Shown here piece after piece: positions 45,735 to 56,764 of a DNA stretch of 64,000 nucleotides. Source of the DNA: Cycas panzhihuaensis (taxonomy: Eukaryota > Cycadophyta); the NCBI GenBank assembly GCA_023213395.1, contig CM041465.1:49173741-49237740 (forward strand). The letters run 5' to 3'. The notes beneath the pieces are model-generated. The model was not told the DNA's origin and ran no database searches. It saw only the letters and a program-made list of their open reading frames with translations. How positions within the stretch are numbered: position 1 is the first letter of the stretch; each line of letters starts with the position of its first letter. The position numbers and the translations under genes were made by a program.

Positions 45735-46440
45735 ATGATAGAGAGATACAATGGAGGAGAAGTATGGTTCTCTACTAAAGAACGACATGTGGGATTTAGT
45801 TCCACTATCTCTAACAAAGAATCTTGTAGGATGCAAGTGGATCTACAAGATAAAGATCCACTCTGATGGAGAGGTGGACAAGTTTAAGGCCAGACTTGTT
45901 GCATAGGAATTCAAGAAGAAAGAAGGAATTGACTATGAAGAGACATTTGCACCAATCTCTAGACTGATAATGGTCCATTTGTTGATTTCCTTATTGTAGC
46001 TTACGGTTAGGAGATACATCAGATGGACGTAAAGTCTACATTCCTTAATAGAGATCTAAAAGAGGAAATATATATGACGTAGCCTCTAGGATTCATTAAG
46101 GATGACTATGAGCATATTATGTGTTATTTGAAGAAGTCAATCTATGGCTTGAAACAAGCACCTTGTGCTTGGTATGAAAAGATAGATGCAAAGTTGAAAG
46201 CTAAAGGTTTCAAGATTTCTAAACTCAACCTGAATCTATATGTGAAGAGAAGAGGGACTTCAATAGTAGCTTGCGTAGTGTATGTGGATGATTTGGTCAT
46301 CGGCAGAATTGTGACAAGGTTATTGCTAAAGTCAAATCTAATTTAGGAGCTTCATTTGACATGACAGACTTTGGGAGACTTCACTACTTCTTGGGCATTT
46401 AGGTTAGGCAGATGGATGACAAGATTATATTATTATAGTC
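45735..46440 (+). pseudogene. Copia I reverse transcriptase
   Basis: It begins MEEKYGSLLKNDMWDLVPL, NLVGCKWIYKIKIHSDG and KKEGIDYEETFAPISR. After a frameshift QMDVKSTFLN-like sequence follows, then an open block (46119-46346) with KSIYGLKQAPCAWYEKID, LYVKRRG and the catalytic VYVDDLVIG. It ends in a DMTDFGRLHYFLGI-like segment. Order and motifs are those of RVT_2. Confidence 0.9.
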
Positions 46441-46719
46441 ATAGTATGTGAAAAACTTACTAGAGAAATTTGGAATACAAAATTATAAACTAGTTGTACC
46501 ACCATATGTAAAAGACACAAAGTTACATAAGGATATATCCAAGCCCTCTGTGGATGGCACAAAGTGTCGCTAGTTGGTAGGGAGTCTAATCTATTTGACT
46601 CATACCAGGCCTAATAATGCATACACTATTGGGTTAGTTTCCCACTACATGCAGAATCCTCACGAATCTCATTTAGTTGTAGTGAAGTAGATTTTGAAGT
46701 ATTTAAAGGGGACTATCAA

Positions 46720-47250
46720 TCTTAGTCTTGAATACCATTGAGGTGAAGAGATACAATTACATGGCTACATGGATGCTGATTGGGAAGGAGATTCTAACAA
46801 TCAAAAGTCCACTATTGGATACCTGTTTGGTGTTGGTAATGGATTTATTTTATGGTAGTTGAAGAAGTAGTAGACAGTGGCACTATCTTCTACAGAGGAA
46901 GAATATCAAGGGCTCGATGTGGGTGTGAAGGAAGCGTTATGGTTGTAAGGTCTCTTAGAGTTTCTTGGAGTTTCAAATGGACACCCAGTTATCTTTGTTG
47001 ATAACTAAAGCACCATTTAGCTATCAAAGAATCCAAAGTTTCATATACATATGAAGCACATTGAGATTTAGTACCATTACATTTATGAATAAATCAAATT
47101 AGGGAAGCTGCAGTCGACTATTATTTGAGTGAATTCTAGCTTGCAGATGTGTTCACCAAACCTCTTACTGAAGATCAATTTATGAAGATACGTACTAGAC
47201 TTGTACTCACCAATGTTATCCATGATGGGGGATGTATCAACAAGGATAAA
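46720..47250 (+). pseudogene. Copia I RNase H
   Basis: It reads LHGYMDADWEGD (first Asp), KSTIGYLFGVGNGFILW, then TVALSSTEEEYQGLDVGVKEALWL (catalytic Glu), VIFVDN (Asp) and FHIHMKHIEI (family HSRTKHIDI). Most breaks are TAG codons in place of Trp, Gln or Lys. The frame fades before the PPT. Confidence 0.87.
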
Positions 47251-47317
47251 GAAGTCGCAGGATAATTCCAACCTTGTGATAACATGGTTGTTGTAGTTAG
47301 TAGGCTCCCCACATTCA

Positions 47318-47330
47318 CATTAAGGAGGAA
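47318..47330 (+). other. Polypurine tract of copia element I
   Basis: CATTAAGGAGGAA directly before the 3' LTR start TATTAACAT. Confidence 0.75.
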
Positions 47331-47694
47331 TATTAACATAGTAATTAATTATTAAGCCACTTAGTTAATGTTAATGTGGTTCAATTAAGTGAAAAGGTGT
47401 GAAGACAAAAAGGTACGACTTATTCAGAGAGTCACAACCCTAATCGAGTGACACCTCTTAGGCCTTGAGGCCTTGTGTATTCAACATGGCAATATCATTA
47501 TATCAATCCATTGTGTAATAATCAAAGTGATCCATCAAGGATCTTTTTGTGATGGGTTTTTTCATGAAAGAGTTTTCCCACATAAATTCATATGTACTAT
47601 GCATCTGTCATCTGTGTATATTTGTTTACTTGCTGTGTATGGTAAAAGATTCTACGGTTGGGAACATTTGTGTATGATTTCATGTTACTGAACA
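47331..47694 (+). repeat. 3' LTR of copia element I
   Basis: About 364 bp, collinear with the 5' LTR except for a deletion that takes out the TATA box. It ends ACTGAACA before ATCAT. Confidence 0.9.
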
Positions 47695-47842
47695 ATCATC
47701 AATAGAAATCAATATATTTCTTCATCAAAACATGGCCTAACTCATAACAAAACAAGTCTATCATTTATTTTTCTTATGAAACTATACAAGAAATATATCA
47801 AAATTTACAAATATAATTAAGAGACCAGGTTTCGGTGAAATA

Positions 47843-48454
47843 CATAAATGGTTATTAGATTTCTAATTAAAAACGCATACTAGTTAGACTCCTTAATAGT
47901 TGATCCTAGTTTTATAGATAACATATAATTTTTATTGCTAATTTATCAAATAAACAAACTTATAAGACCTCTTGTCATCTCATATCAAGTGGTTGATTCA
48001 CACTCAACATCTTTCAATCAATAACTCTCGAACAATAAGTGGTGTGATTCATTTACCCTTTATTCATTCATCATTCAAACACTCAAATAATTAGGTGTAA
48101 CCAAATCATATATTAAACCATGTTATTATTCAAGGTTCATGTCAAATTGATTTAATTAGTGTTATAACCAACTACATTAAATGTGCCTTGCTCCTTGAGG
48201 GGATTAACAATATTATATCCAACATGTATATGTTTCTCAAATAGGTTTCACGTGCTTTATAATGAACTTTTGAGCCTTAAATATATCATAAATGAGCTTT
48301 AAATGTCTTTTTTTCTCAAATTTTCAACCAAAAATGTATCCAAGTTCTTTATTAAACATCCATTAGTATCATCATTATGTCCTTTAAAATCATAAAAAAA
48401 TGCTAAATCATATTTCAAATTACTTAAAGAATACATCTTTTAGCATGCTAAAAA
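47843..48454. other. AT-rich spacer between the Tat-like element and copia III
   Basis: No coding frame, RNA gene or tandem repeat is recognised. Confidence 0.4.
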
Positions 48455-48766
48455 TGAAGGAAGGATGGATCTAGGAGATAAATCACTCACATACACACAA
48501 TGGCAATGGAGAATAAAAATGAAGATGAAACAAGATATGAGAGCAAGCTTGGAGGTGAGAATGAATAATGACTCCCTCCTTGAGATTTCTCTTTTTATTA
48601 TTGAGGGTGAGCATTAGGGTTAGGATTTTCCCACCTAATGACATGAACCCAAAATTACATCTAAATGCACATAAAGTACATTTCATTAAGAGACTAATGC
48701 TAATAATATATTCTAAGGTCACATAATTAATCTACACAAATAACCTTGATACATTAACCTCTTTCA
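48455..48766 (-). repeat. 3' LTR of copia element III
   Basis: On the minus strand it begins TGAAAGAGGTTAATG and ends CCTTCCTTCA. It matches 55804-56115 and 57935-58246 along the whole length. Confidence 0.9.
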
Positions 48767-48779
48767 ATCCCCCCCTTAA
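48767..48779 (-). other. Polypurine tract of copia element III
   Basis: The plus strand reads ATCCCCCCCTTAA. On the minus strand this is TTAAGGGGGGGAT directly before TGAAAGAGG. Confidence 0.85.
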
Positions 48780-49245
48780 TGGTGGAAGGTCATTTTTAGA
48801 AAATCTATTCTATGAGGTCTTCATTTGAGCCTTATTATTACATTGAAATTCTAAATGACACTTTTGTGGGGAAACCCTCATGGGGAATAAAAACCCATGA
48901 ACTTTCTAAGATCTATAGCCCCTTTTATAAATCAAAATGGCTAAGGTGGCTCTTTGATGTAGCTTGATAGTCAAGTAGTTTAAATGTGCAGCTTAATCTG
49001 CTAAGTCTTCATATACTGTTTGGTCATCCCCTATGCCATTTTAGGTTTTCACAGGTTCTGATTTTCCAAAATAAATATAACCCTTATCCTTCCGTGCCCA
49101 CATGGGATTTTCACAAAGATGATAGAGCAGAGACTTACTCTTATTCTTCTGCGCCCATAAGGGGTTTTCACGAAGAGAATAGAGTATGATGATCTTGTTG
49201 CCATCTTCTTTGATCAATCGAAGATGGAGGCCCTAAGGCCGAGCT
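48780..49245 (-). other. Copia III 3' untranslated region
   Basis: No frame. Two imperfect repeats of about 55 bp lie at about 49070-49180 (each with GCCCA, then GGGTTTTCAC-like and GATAGAG-like words), with a weaker third at about 49030. Confidence 0.5.
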
Positions 49246-49249
49246 GCCT

Positions 49250-49790
49250 TCAGAACTGTTCAAACTTCACCATTTGCAGCAGTTTGGTGAAGATATCAGC
49301 CACTTGATCTGCTGTGGGATAGTAATCTAATTGAATTGTGCCATCATGAACAAGTTCCCTAATCATGTGGACTTTCATACATATGTGTTTAGTACGATCG
49401 TGAAATATAGGATTTTTTGCCATGCAAATTGCTGATTGATTATCCACATGAAGACTCGTAGGACTTGTTTGGGTGATATTCAATGTTTCCAATAAATTTC
49501 TCAGCCATATCACCTCTTTACTGGTCTCAAAAGTAGCAATGTATTTAGCTTCGATAGTTGAATCTGCAACTATCTTCTGCCGCCTAGATCTCCATGATAT
49601 TGGTGCTATTCTAAGAAATATTACATGCCTAGATGTAGATCTTCCTGTATCTTTATCTCCTGCAAAGTCTGAGTCTGTGTATGCAGAAAGCTTAAAGTCT
49701 AAATTAGGTTCATACAACAGACCATATTTGCTGGTCGTCTTAAGGTATCTCAACACTCGCACTGCTGCTTGCCAATGATTCTACTTAGGA
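49250..49790 (-). pseudogene. Copia III RNase H
   Basis: An open block (49762-49250) reads VRVLRYLKTTSKYGLLYEP, LSAYTDSDFAGDKDTGRSTSR (first Asp), PISWRSRRQKIVADSTIEAKYIA (catalytic Glu), LHVDNQSAICMAKNPIFHDRTKHI (Asp and the HDRTKHI box) and QVADIFTKLL. It is essentially complete and runs to a natural-looking end after KFEQF. It degrades the RNA template strand. The only visible wear is conservative: V-ADSTIEAKY for the family's V-A-x-SS-x-EAEY. Confidence 0.92.
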
Positions 49791-50710
49791 TTTGTCATGT
49801 AACGAGCAAGAATACTGACAGAGTGTATGATATCTGGCCTTGTATTAGTAGTGTAGATGAGACTACCTACAAGTTTCCTGTAGAGTGTTGCGTCTGCCTC
49901 CCTAGTGTCACCTTCAGTTGAGAGTTTGGTATTAGGATCCATAGGTAACATCACTGGTCGAGTATCTTTTAACTGAAACTTAGTTAGAAGATCGTTGATG
50001 TATTTTTCTTAGGAGAGGAAAATTTTTCCATTATTTTGTGTTACTTCAATTCCCAAGTAATATTTCATCAAACTGAGGTCAGATGATTCGAACATTTTGC
50101 CAAGGTCCTTTTTCAGCTGGCTTATTGCCTATTCACTATTACCTGTTACTAGCATGTCATCCACAAAGATTATAAAATAAGTGACTTTATCTTTATGGTG
50201 CTTGATGAACAACGTTGCATCAATATCTTGATAGTCACAAACCTCGTATCCAAGTTGCCTCACCCTTTCAGACAACTTGGCAAACCAAGCGCGTGGGGCT
50301 TGTTTAATGCCATACAAGGACTTTCTGAGCCTACAAACCTTATGCTCTTGACCTTCGATCTCATATCCTTCTAGTTGAGCCATGTAAATTTCTTCGTCAA
50401 GATCTCCATTGAGAAGTACGGTCTTAATATCGAGTTGGTGGATTTTCCAACCCTGTTGAGCAGCCAAGGCCACAAGAGTTCTAATTGGAGGCCAATTGGT
50501 TGTAGGTGCAAAGACTTCAGTGTAGTCGATGCCTTCCCTTTGTGTAAATCCTTTAGCTACTAACCTCGCCTTGTGTTTTTCAAGGGTGCCATCTGATCTA
50601 TATTTGTTTTTGAACACCCATATATTTTGAACTACCTTTTTGCCAAGTGGTAGATCAACGAGCTCCCATGTACCGTTCTTAATAAGAGATTGGTACTCTT
50701 CATTCATGGC
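49791..50710 (-). pseudogene. Copia III reverse transcriptase
   Basis: The open block 50707-50129 starts MNEEYQSLIKNGTWELVDLP, then LEKHKARLVAKGFTQREGIDY, VFAPTTNWPPIRTLVALAA, IHQLDIKTVLLNGDLDEEIYM (first Asp), RLRKSLYGIKQAPRAWF and IFVDDMLVTG, with FVDD instead of YVDD. After one TAG it continues (LKKDLGKMFESSDLSLMKYYLGIEV) and after another it reaches the RNase H connection (LYRKLVGSLIYTTNTRPDI). The GDLDEE and KQAPRAW boxes are perfect copia RVT_2 wording. Confidence 0.93.
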
Positions 50711-51190
50711 GTTTCTCTAAGTTGTATGCTTTACAGCCTCTTGGTACGTTAAGGGCTGTTCATTAAGAGTGAGGTGCAATTCTGCTGGTTCAAGCTCAGT
50801 ATATAATGATTCTTGCATCCTTGCTCTATGGGCACTTCAAGTGCTAGTTTTGCCCACCTCATCTAGTCGTATGTCCTTATTGAGCTGGCACGCTTCTTGA
50901 GATCCTCGAGTTGGGAATGATGTCCTCATTTCCCCAACTTCTTGGTTCTCATTATGTTCATTAAAATGATTATTTTATAAGGAGGATGTTGATGTGCCTG
51001 AGGAAGATGGTCCTTCTACCACTATTTTATCTTTGTCAACTAAAGGTGGAGAGGATGGTTCTTCTATAATGACTTTGCCTTTGTCAACTCTATTATCTTC
51101 AAAAGATGGTGCTGGATGTGCACTCATTTGTTTAGAGTCACAACTTGTATCCTCCAGGCTCTATTGTCAGCTTCCAACATTTGGAGTAAT
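50711..51190 (-). pseudogene. Copia III pol, variable linker between integrase and RT
   Basis: A decayed S, E, D-rich stretch in pol orientation, as is usual between the integrase tail and RT in copia elements. A run of ten C bases lies near 51212. The plus-strand open frame at 50994-51236 is its shadow. Confidence 0.5.
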
Positions 51191-52177
51191 TTATGTCTGT
51201 CCCCGCTCCCCCCCCCCCCCAAATTTTGGAATCTGAACATCATACTTGATAACATTATTATAGCGGTGTAAGGGTATTATGGAGTCTAATTTAAGTAACT
51301 GGTCCTCTGTCTCCACAAAAATAACATCTTTGGTTTTTCGTTGTGAAGGTATGAAGACCTTATACCCTTTCTTATCCATAGGGTATCTAACAAAGATGCC
51401 TTTAAGTTCCCTTGGCTAGAGTTTATTTCTATTTGTATCTAGAATATGGACATAGCATGTAAAGCCAAAAATTCTAAAGTAGTGAACAATGGGGGCTTGT
51501 TCTGACCACTTTTCGTTAGGTGATTGTACTTTCTTTGATGGGATAACAACATTGATACAATAAACAGCTGTGCAGATTGCTTCATCCCATAGATAGTCAT
51601 GTACATTTTTATAGATTAACATAGCATGAGCCATGTTTATGATTGTCCTATTCATGCGCTCGGCAATTCCATTTTGTTGTGGGATACCTGCTATTGTTGT
51701 TTGATGCTTGATGCCATTGTCTCGAAGGTAGCTTTCAAACTCATATGAGGTATATTTGCCACCATTATCAGTTCGAAGACATTTGAGTTGATAACCTGAC
51801 TCTTTTTCAATGAGGGCCTTGAATTCTTTGAATATACGGAATGCTTCATCTTTCTTGTATAGAAAAGCTACCCATACTTTTCTAGTGAAATCATCAATGA
51901 AAGAGATGTAATATAGATTGCCCTTCAGTGAAGAAATGAGCATTGGCCTACATAAATCAGAGTGTACTAATTATAATGGATGGCTCGATTTCCACAAACT
52001 TTTGGGAAAGGGTTGTCGATGAGATTTGGTAATGATACAAGCTTCACATTTAAAGGGCTTAGAGGAAAACTTTGGAAGGTTTGGAAGAGTATTAGAAAGA
52101 TCTCTAAGTCTATCAATGTAAACATGGCCCATAAGAGCATGCCAAAGAGCTTCTGGTGACAATGTTGGATGGGTCAA
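51191..52177 (-). pseudogene. Copia III integrase with pre-integrase zinc motif
   Basis: The open block 52177-51971 has ALWHALMGHVYIDRLRDL and FKCEACIITKSHRQPF (H-x-n-C-x2-C zinc site). After a TAA the block 51943-51416 has a SDLC-like start, YYISFIDDFTRKVWVAFL (first Asp), LRTDNGGKYTSYEFESYL (second Asp) and PQQNGIAERMNRTI (Glu), with intact catalytic triad spacing. The C-terminal part is FGFTCYVHI, GIFVRYPMDKKGYKVF and VIFVETE. Only about three stops occur over 330 codons. Confidence 0.93.
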
Positions 52178-52790
52178 GATGGAATTAAATGCAAATTCTT
52201 CATCAGCACAATGGCTTTGGGCACAATAGGCTTCAGAAGATGGAGAGTCATTCAGTTAAAAGAGTTTGCCAGAGAGATATCTAGTCAAAACCACCTAATT
52301 AGTTGGAGGGTGAATGACCTTAAGAGTCTGGTCATTTGCGGTTACACTCAGATCAAATCCACGAGAAATAAGTATGGATAAAGATAGTAGGTTTTGTTTG
52401 AGATTAGATATGTATAAGACATCAAGCAATGCAAAATCTTCTAAGCCTAGGAGTTTCAAGCAAATGTTGCCAATTCCTTTAATATGTTGTTGTGATTTAT
52501 CAACCATGTGAATAACTCCATGAACATTTGAGTTAAATATTTGATATAGACTGCGATTGCATGTCATATGTTGAGTTGCTCCTGTGTCCATGATCCACTG
52601 TCCATCGATTGAAGCCACACTACTGGCAATTCCAATGGGGCTTGACATAAGTGAAAGAAATTCACAAGTGATATATCCACACCGAGCTTCAAAGTATCTC
52701 TTTGGTTGGTCAATGGCATTTGATGTTGAAAATCCCTCAATTCTTTGAATATGTGCTTGTACAAAACCTACACCACTAAAGGATTCTTTA
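52178..52790 (-). pseudogene. Copia III protease
   Basis: It has the retropepsin active site WIMDTGATQHMT with the Asp intact, then VHMVDKSQ-like, ISVKGIGNICLKLLGL-like and DVLYISNLKQNLLSLSIL, the copia protease end pattern. The open block 52648-52295 ends at a TAG. A TAA and a frame remnant separate it from the pre-integrase domain. The catalytic Asp-Thr-Gly triplet is DTG rather than DSG, which is normal for part of the copia group. Confidence 0.88.
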
Positions 52791-53680
52791 CAAGTTTCTT
52801 CAACATTGTGAGCTCCATGTTTTGGTTGGAACTTGGCAAACTTATAAGTGGCGGTTCTGTAATCTTTTGCTAAGTGTCCTTTACGGTTACATCGATCACA
52901 TATAATAGTTTGATTACCAGTCCCTAAAGAAGTATTAGTTTGGCCTGACTGTCTTACTCTTTGTTGAGGTGGCCCTTGGCCTTGAAACTATTGAGGTTGC
53001 GATTGAGGGTTTGATTGACCTTGTGGATGATTTCCCATATTTCTTCCTCTTCCTCTTGCTCAGTTATTTCCTCTGCCACGAGAGGGGCCTTGATTTTTTG
53101 TGTAGCAAACTTCTTCTTCTACCTCAAAGGCTGCATCTAGAAGAGAGTCAGAGGCTACAAAGTTTGTATCAAAGGTCTTGTCAAATTCTATAAACTTCTC
53201 AGCAAGTGCTTCAAAGTTGAGTGTCTTCAATATTCCACTAGATTGAAGACTTCCAAGCAAGTTTTTATAATTGGGGACATGTAAACATGACTGGATCAAA
53301 AATGCCCAAGTGATGCATTGGGTCTTAAAGTCTTTATCAATTGCCTGTTTGATTGGTCGAGGGAAATTTATTATCTCATGAGCTCGTCCCTTCTGCATTT
53401 TTAATATGTTCTTTTTTAAAATAAGATGAACAAATTCTAAATATGACTTTGTATCAAAGTTCTTTTTAAGAACTTCTAGGACCTTCCAGGCTGTATCATA
53501 TTCCTCTTCATTTATCAAGTTGTGCAAGGAGTGATCAATGACCAACAAAATTCCTGCATGAATCTTTTCATCATCTATCTCCCATTGTAGTTTAGTTACA
53601 GCATATGTAGGAGCTGTTGGGATAAATCCACTAGAAGAAGCTATTGTAGCCATTGCTAGTATGCTGGGTGTAGGCTGCAA
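52791..53680 (-). pseudogene. Copia III gag (UBN2 type) with zinc knuckle
   Basis: The open block 53680-53060 starts near an ATG pair and reads TKLQWEIDDEKIHAGILL, HNLINEEEYDTAWKVLEVL, then LIQSCLHVPNYKNLL and FEALAEKFIEFDKTF, the UBN2 pattern. A TGA replaces an Arg codon inside an RG-rich tail (GPSRGRGNN then ARGRGRNMGN). The knuckle reads CDRCNRKGHLAKDY, with the last Cys changed to Tyr by one G-to-A step. It packages element RNA. The first ATG is uncertain because upstream sequence is also open for a few codons. Confidence 0.9.
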
Positions 53681-55790
53681 GTGGGCTCTTTAAAGGCCTT
53701 CATACTTTGTAGCATTTTTAATTCCAGTGTACCATATATCCCAATTTTTTTTACCTTTTAATATATAGTTAACATTTTACTTGAATTGAGATGACATAGT
53801 GATGGTGAAGAAATAGAAGAGATGATAGAAGTATATGCCACTGACACGTGTGGCTAGTACACCCAGCGCAACAGGGATATAGAAATAATTGTTATGATGA
53901 GAAGCAAGCAATGATTAACTATTTTTCAACAATTAAAAAAAAAATGAATATAAGTAATGATGCAAGAATGAGGCCTAATATAGAGCTAGCAAAGAGTGGT
54001 GATGTGTCATACCACTAACCTCCCACTTATATCCAAATATAGGTGAGGTTTCGATGCCTAAAGCTTCTAGTATATGATTAGGGCCTTCACCTGCGATACC
54101 CACACTTACGCTTGGTGATGAAATCTAAGTCACAGTGGAGCCTAGGTACTCCCAGTCCTCACCCAATTCATTAATGAGCAACTATATACCTCCTCCGAAG
54201 AGTCAAACGGTACTGCATATCCCACGGCTATGACGGATATTGGACCAGGTTAATTTTAATCTTACATTAAGGTTTTCAATTTTCCCAGGTGGTTATCAGG
54301 ATTATCCCTGATTGGAGGCCGTAGGTATGGCTAACCCGTCCCTCCACCACTATTCTGATTAATACCAGACCCAGTATGAAACTCACACCTCCCTTAAGGC
54401 CTAGACTTCGGCCAACCTTGGTCTATTTCAACTAAGACGAGTGTGCGCACAAGTCAAGAACTAGCGATATAGATCGTACGGATGAGATTCCTTTTAGGAA
54501 TAGTGTAAGATGTTTCTGTATAACTGAAAACTGAAATAGAAACTTGCCAAATGTGCTTGCTTACTTTTCGTGCTTGCTTTATTATTGTTGTTGCTTTCGT
54601 GATGCTTTGTTGTTGTTGTTGCTTTTGTGATACTTTATTGTTGTTGCTGCTTTTTTGATGCTTTATGCTATGTGTGTAAATAGAAAAGCATGCTAGATTT
54701 AGCAGGGGAATCGGATGTTGCTTCCGATCCAAGGTTTCCCTTGCTTTAGAACAATGTTTCCAAATATGATTTTGGAAGTTTTGATACAAAATCCATAATA
54801 TGATAAAAAGAGGATCAAATTGTCGCTAAAATGATGATTTTTCTAAATCTATATGCATGCTATTTTTCCATATTTTATGATTTTTTCATAAAATTTACAA
54901 ATAATGATAAATGGGCAATTTTTTAGAAATTACAAATATGAAGGCCTAAATGATGAAATCTTAATTTATGACAAAAGGAAAAAGTGTTCAGAATATCATT
55001 TCTAATAGATTTATGAAGTCAGATTTTAAAAAAGCCATAAAAACGTTTCTGTCTGAAAAAACACCAAAGTAAAATCATGCCGGATTAACTATCTCAGAAT
55101 CTAGACTTCAATATGTCAAAAGTTATGTTTTGACATGTACATTAACTTTCCCTTCTGCACCATCTACAAAATCTATCAAAAACATGCATGAAATTCCCTT
55201 GCAAGGTCCTTTGTGGGGTTGAATAGGCAAAATTAGCAACCGTGAGAAAACTACATAGATCTCACTAACCAATGGATGAAATTTGATGATATTTATCTTA
55301 AAATTATATTAAGACATAAATATACCATATCCCTTAATAAAAATTTCAGATCTTTAGCTTATAATTGAAGGATTTCATTAGGAAAGGTGCTTTAAATTAC
55401 TTATCCACAAACTTTACTCTTTCTGTCATAGCCAAAACTCATTGTTGAAGGCTAAATCTAAAGTTTCTATAGAAGACAAAAATGATCCTCTAGTGAAGGC
55501 GACCTTGCATGCCAAATTTCATCAAATTATGAGATGGTTAAATTTTTATGAAAATTTGGGCCTTTAATACTTTCGAGACTATTCCGGCAGCTGAACGGCT
55601 TCAAAAACCTGTATTCTTCACCTCTAAATTTTTGCACACATGTACAAAGTATCAATATGTAAAATACTATAATTTTATGCTCTCAAAATGTTAAAAAAAA
55701 TGAATGCACTCTCAATACTTTACATTGAAGGTGAAGGAGAGGCAAAATGACTCCATGCAAGTGGAATGGAGTGAATAGATCCCCTTCTGG
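53681..55790 (-). other. Copia III leader, long and non-coding
   Basis: About 2.1 kb between PBS and gag, longer than is usual for copia. It contains a GC-richer block at about 53990-54480 with no clear frame, a Q/N-codon minisatellite at 54580-54675, and the segment 54641-55803 that is duplicated at 56765-57934. No protein family is seen. Confidence 0.6.
54580..54675. repeat. About three 28-bp imperfect tandem repeats
   Basis: Unit CTTTATTGTTGTTGCTTTTGTGATG with variants, three times in a row. The second large duplicate begins within the third unit (ACTTTATTGTTGTTGCTG at 54641 and 56763), so this is where the outer duplication joins. Confidence 0.85.
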
Positions 55791-55801
55791 CTCTGATACC
55801 A
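55791..55801 (-). other. PBS of copia III, inner copy
   Basis: The plus strand reads CTCTGATACCA, so the minus strand reads TGGTATCAGAG, two bases after the LTR end. Confidence 0.88.
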
Positions 55802-55803
55802 CA

Positions 55804-56115
55804 TGAAGGAAGGATGAATCTAAGAGATAAATCATTTGCATGCACATAATGGCATTGGAGAATGAAAAATAAGATGAAACAAGATATGAGAGTAAGCTTA
55901 GAGGTGAGAATGAATAATGACTCCCTCCTTGAGATTTCACCTTTTATTATTGAGGATGAGCATTAGGGTTAGGAGTTTCTCGCCTAATGACATGAACCTG
56001 AAATTACATCTAAATGCACATAAAGTATATTTCATTAAGAGACTAATGCTAATAATATATCCTAAAGTCACATAATTAATCTACACAAATGACCTTGATA
56101 TATTAACCTCTTTCA
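55804..56115 (-). repeat. 5' LTR of copia III, inner copy
   Basis: About 312 bp, collinear with 48455-48766. Its outer edge (TGAAAGAGG on the minus strand) abuts the TG/TA tract directly. Confidence 0.9.
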
Positions 56116-56123
56116 TACACACG

Positions 56124-56156
<33 letters not shown>

Positions 56157-56163
56157 GTGTGTT

Positions 56164-56215
<52 letters not shown>

Positions 56216-56336
56216 CATACACATATAGATATATGTGTGTGTGTATGTGTATATACATACATACATACATACATATATATATATATATATGTACATACAT
56301 ACATATATATATATGTGTGTGTGTGTGTGTGTATGT

Positions 56337-56407
<71 letters not shown>

Positions 56408-56549
56408 CATACATACATACATATATATATATACACACATACATACACACACACACACACATATATATATGTATGTGTATGTGTGTGTGTGTATGTATAT
56501 ATGTATGTATACATACAGATATATATGTGTGTATTTGCGTGTGTGTGTG

Positions 56550-56594
<45 letters not shown>

Positions 56595-56620
56595 CTGTGT
56601 GTGTGTACACACATACATAC

Positions 56621-56652
<32 letters not shown>

Positions 56653-56764
56653 ACACACATACATACATATATATGTGTGTGTGTGTGTGTGTGTACACAC
56701 ACACACACACACATATATATATGTGTGTGTATGTGTGTGTGTGTATGTATACATATATATATAC
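56116..56764. repeat. Compound (CA)n/(TA)n/(TACA)n microsatellite 1
   Basis: About 650 bp of alternating purine-pyrimidine sequence with CA, TG, TA, TACA and TATG blocks, including a TA run of about 27 units at 56348-56402. It sits exactly between LTR copy 1 and leader copy 2. Every long open frame here is a simple-repeat artefact. Confidence 0.97.

Larger units (their letters stand above)
41361..47694 (+). mobile_element. Copia element I, nested in the Tat-like 5' LTR
   Basis: A 6.3-kb plus-strand Ty1/copia element. LTRs are at 41361-41736 and 47331-47694 (TATTAACATRRTAATT start), the PBS TGGTATCAGAG at 41737, and the PPT just before 47331. Gag, PR, INT, RT and RNase H follow in copia order. 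The other Tat-like LTR gives the empty site, which confirms both boundaries and a 5-bp duplication. All frames carry several stops. Confidence 0.93.
17604..47842 (-). mobile_element. Tat/Ogre-like Ty3/gypsy retrotransposon with two nested copia insertions
   Basis: LTRs of about 2.3 kb lie at 17604-19921 (3' LTR) and 39221-47842 (5' LTR, split by copia I). On the minus strand the order is 5' LTR, PBS (about 32795-32812), gag (32.7-30.6 kb), PR (about 30.1-29.7), RT, RNase H, INT (ending near 25.86), a long 3' region with an antisense gene relic and minisatellites, then the PPT (19937-19922) and 3' LTR. Subtracting copia I, copia II and their duplications leaves about 17.5 kb. The PR-RT-RH-INT order places it in Ty3/gypsy. 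The wording of the RNase H and the 3' antisense ORF fit the non-chromovirus Tat group. No 5-bp target duplication is visible at its outer ends. Confidence 0.85.
39221..47842 (-). repeat. 5' LTR of the Tat-like element, interrupted by copia I
   Basis: The parts 39221-41360 and 47700-47842 together match the 3' LTR at 17604-19921. Removing copia I and one 5-bp duplicate leaves about 2,283 bp. On the minus strand it should begin TGTTTCACC and now reads TATTTCACC. It ends GAGACATA, followed by the leader continuing past copia II into 32812. Confidence 0.85.
54641..56115 (-). repeat. Tandem duplicate unit 1: leader part, PBS and 5' LTR of copia III
   Basis: It matches 56765-58246 almost base for base through unique landmarks: CCGATCCAAGGTTTCCC, TTCCGGCAGCTGAACGG/TTCCGACAGCTGAACGG and CCCCTTCTGGCTCTGATACC. 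Differences are scattered substitutions. Confidence 0.93.

Noticed and set aside
54454-54789. Open frame with Q/N runs
   Set aside because: The runs come from the 28-bp TTGTTG minisatellite and the frame is not kept in the duplicate copy at 56.8 kb.
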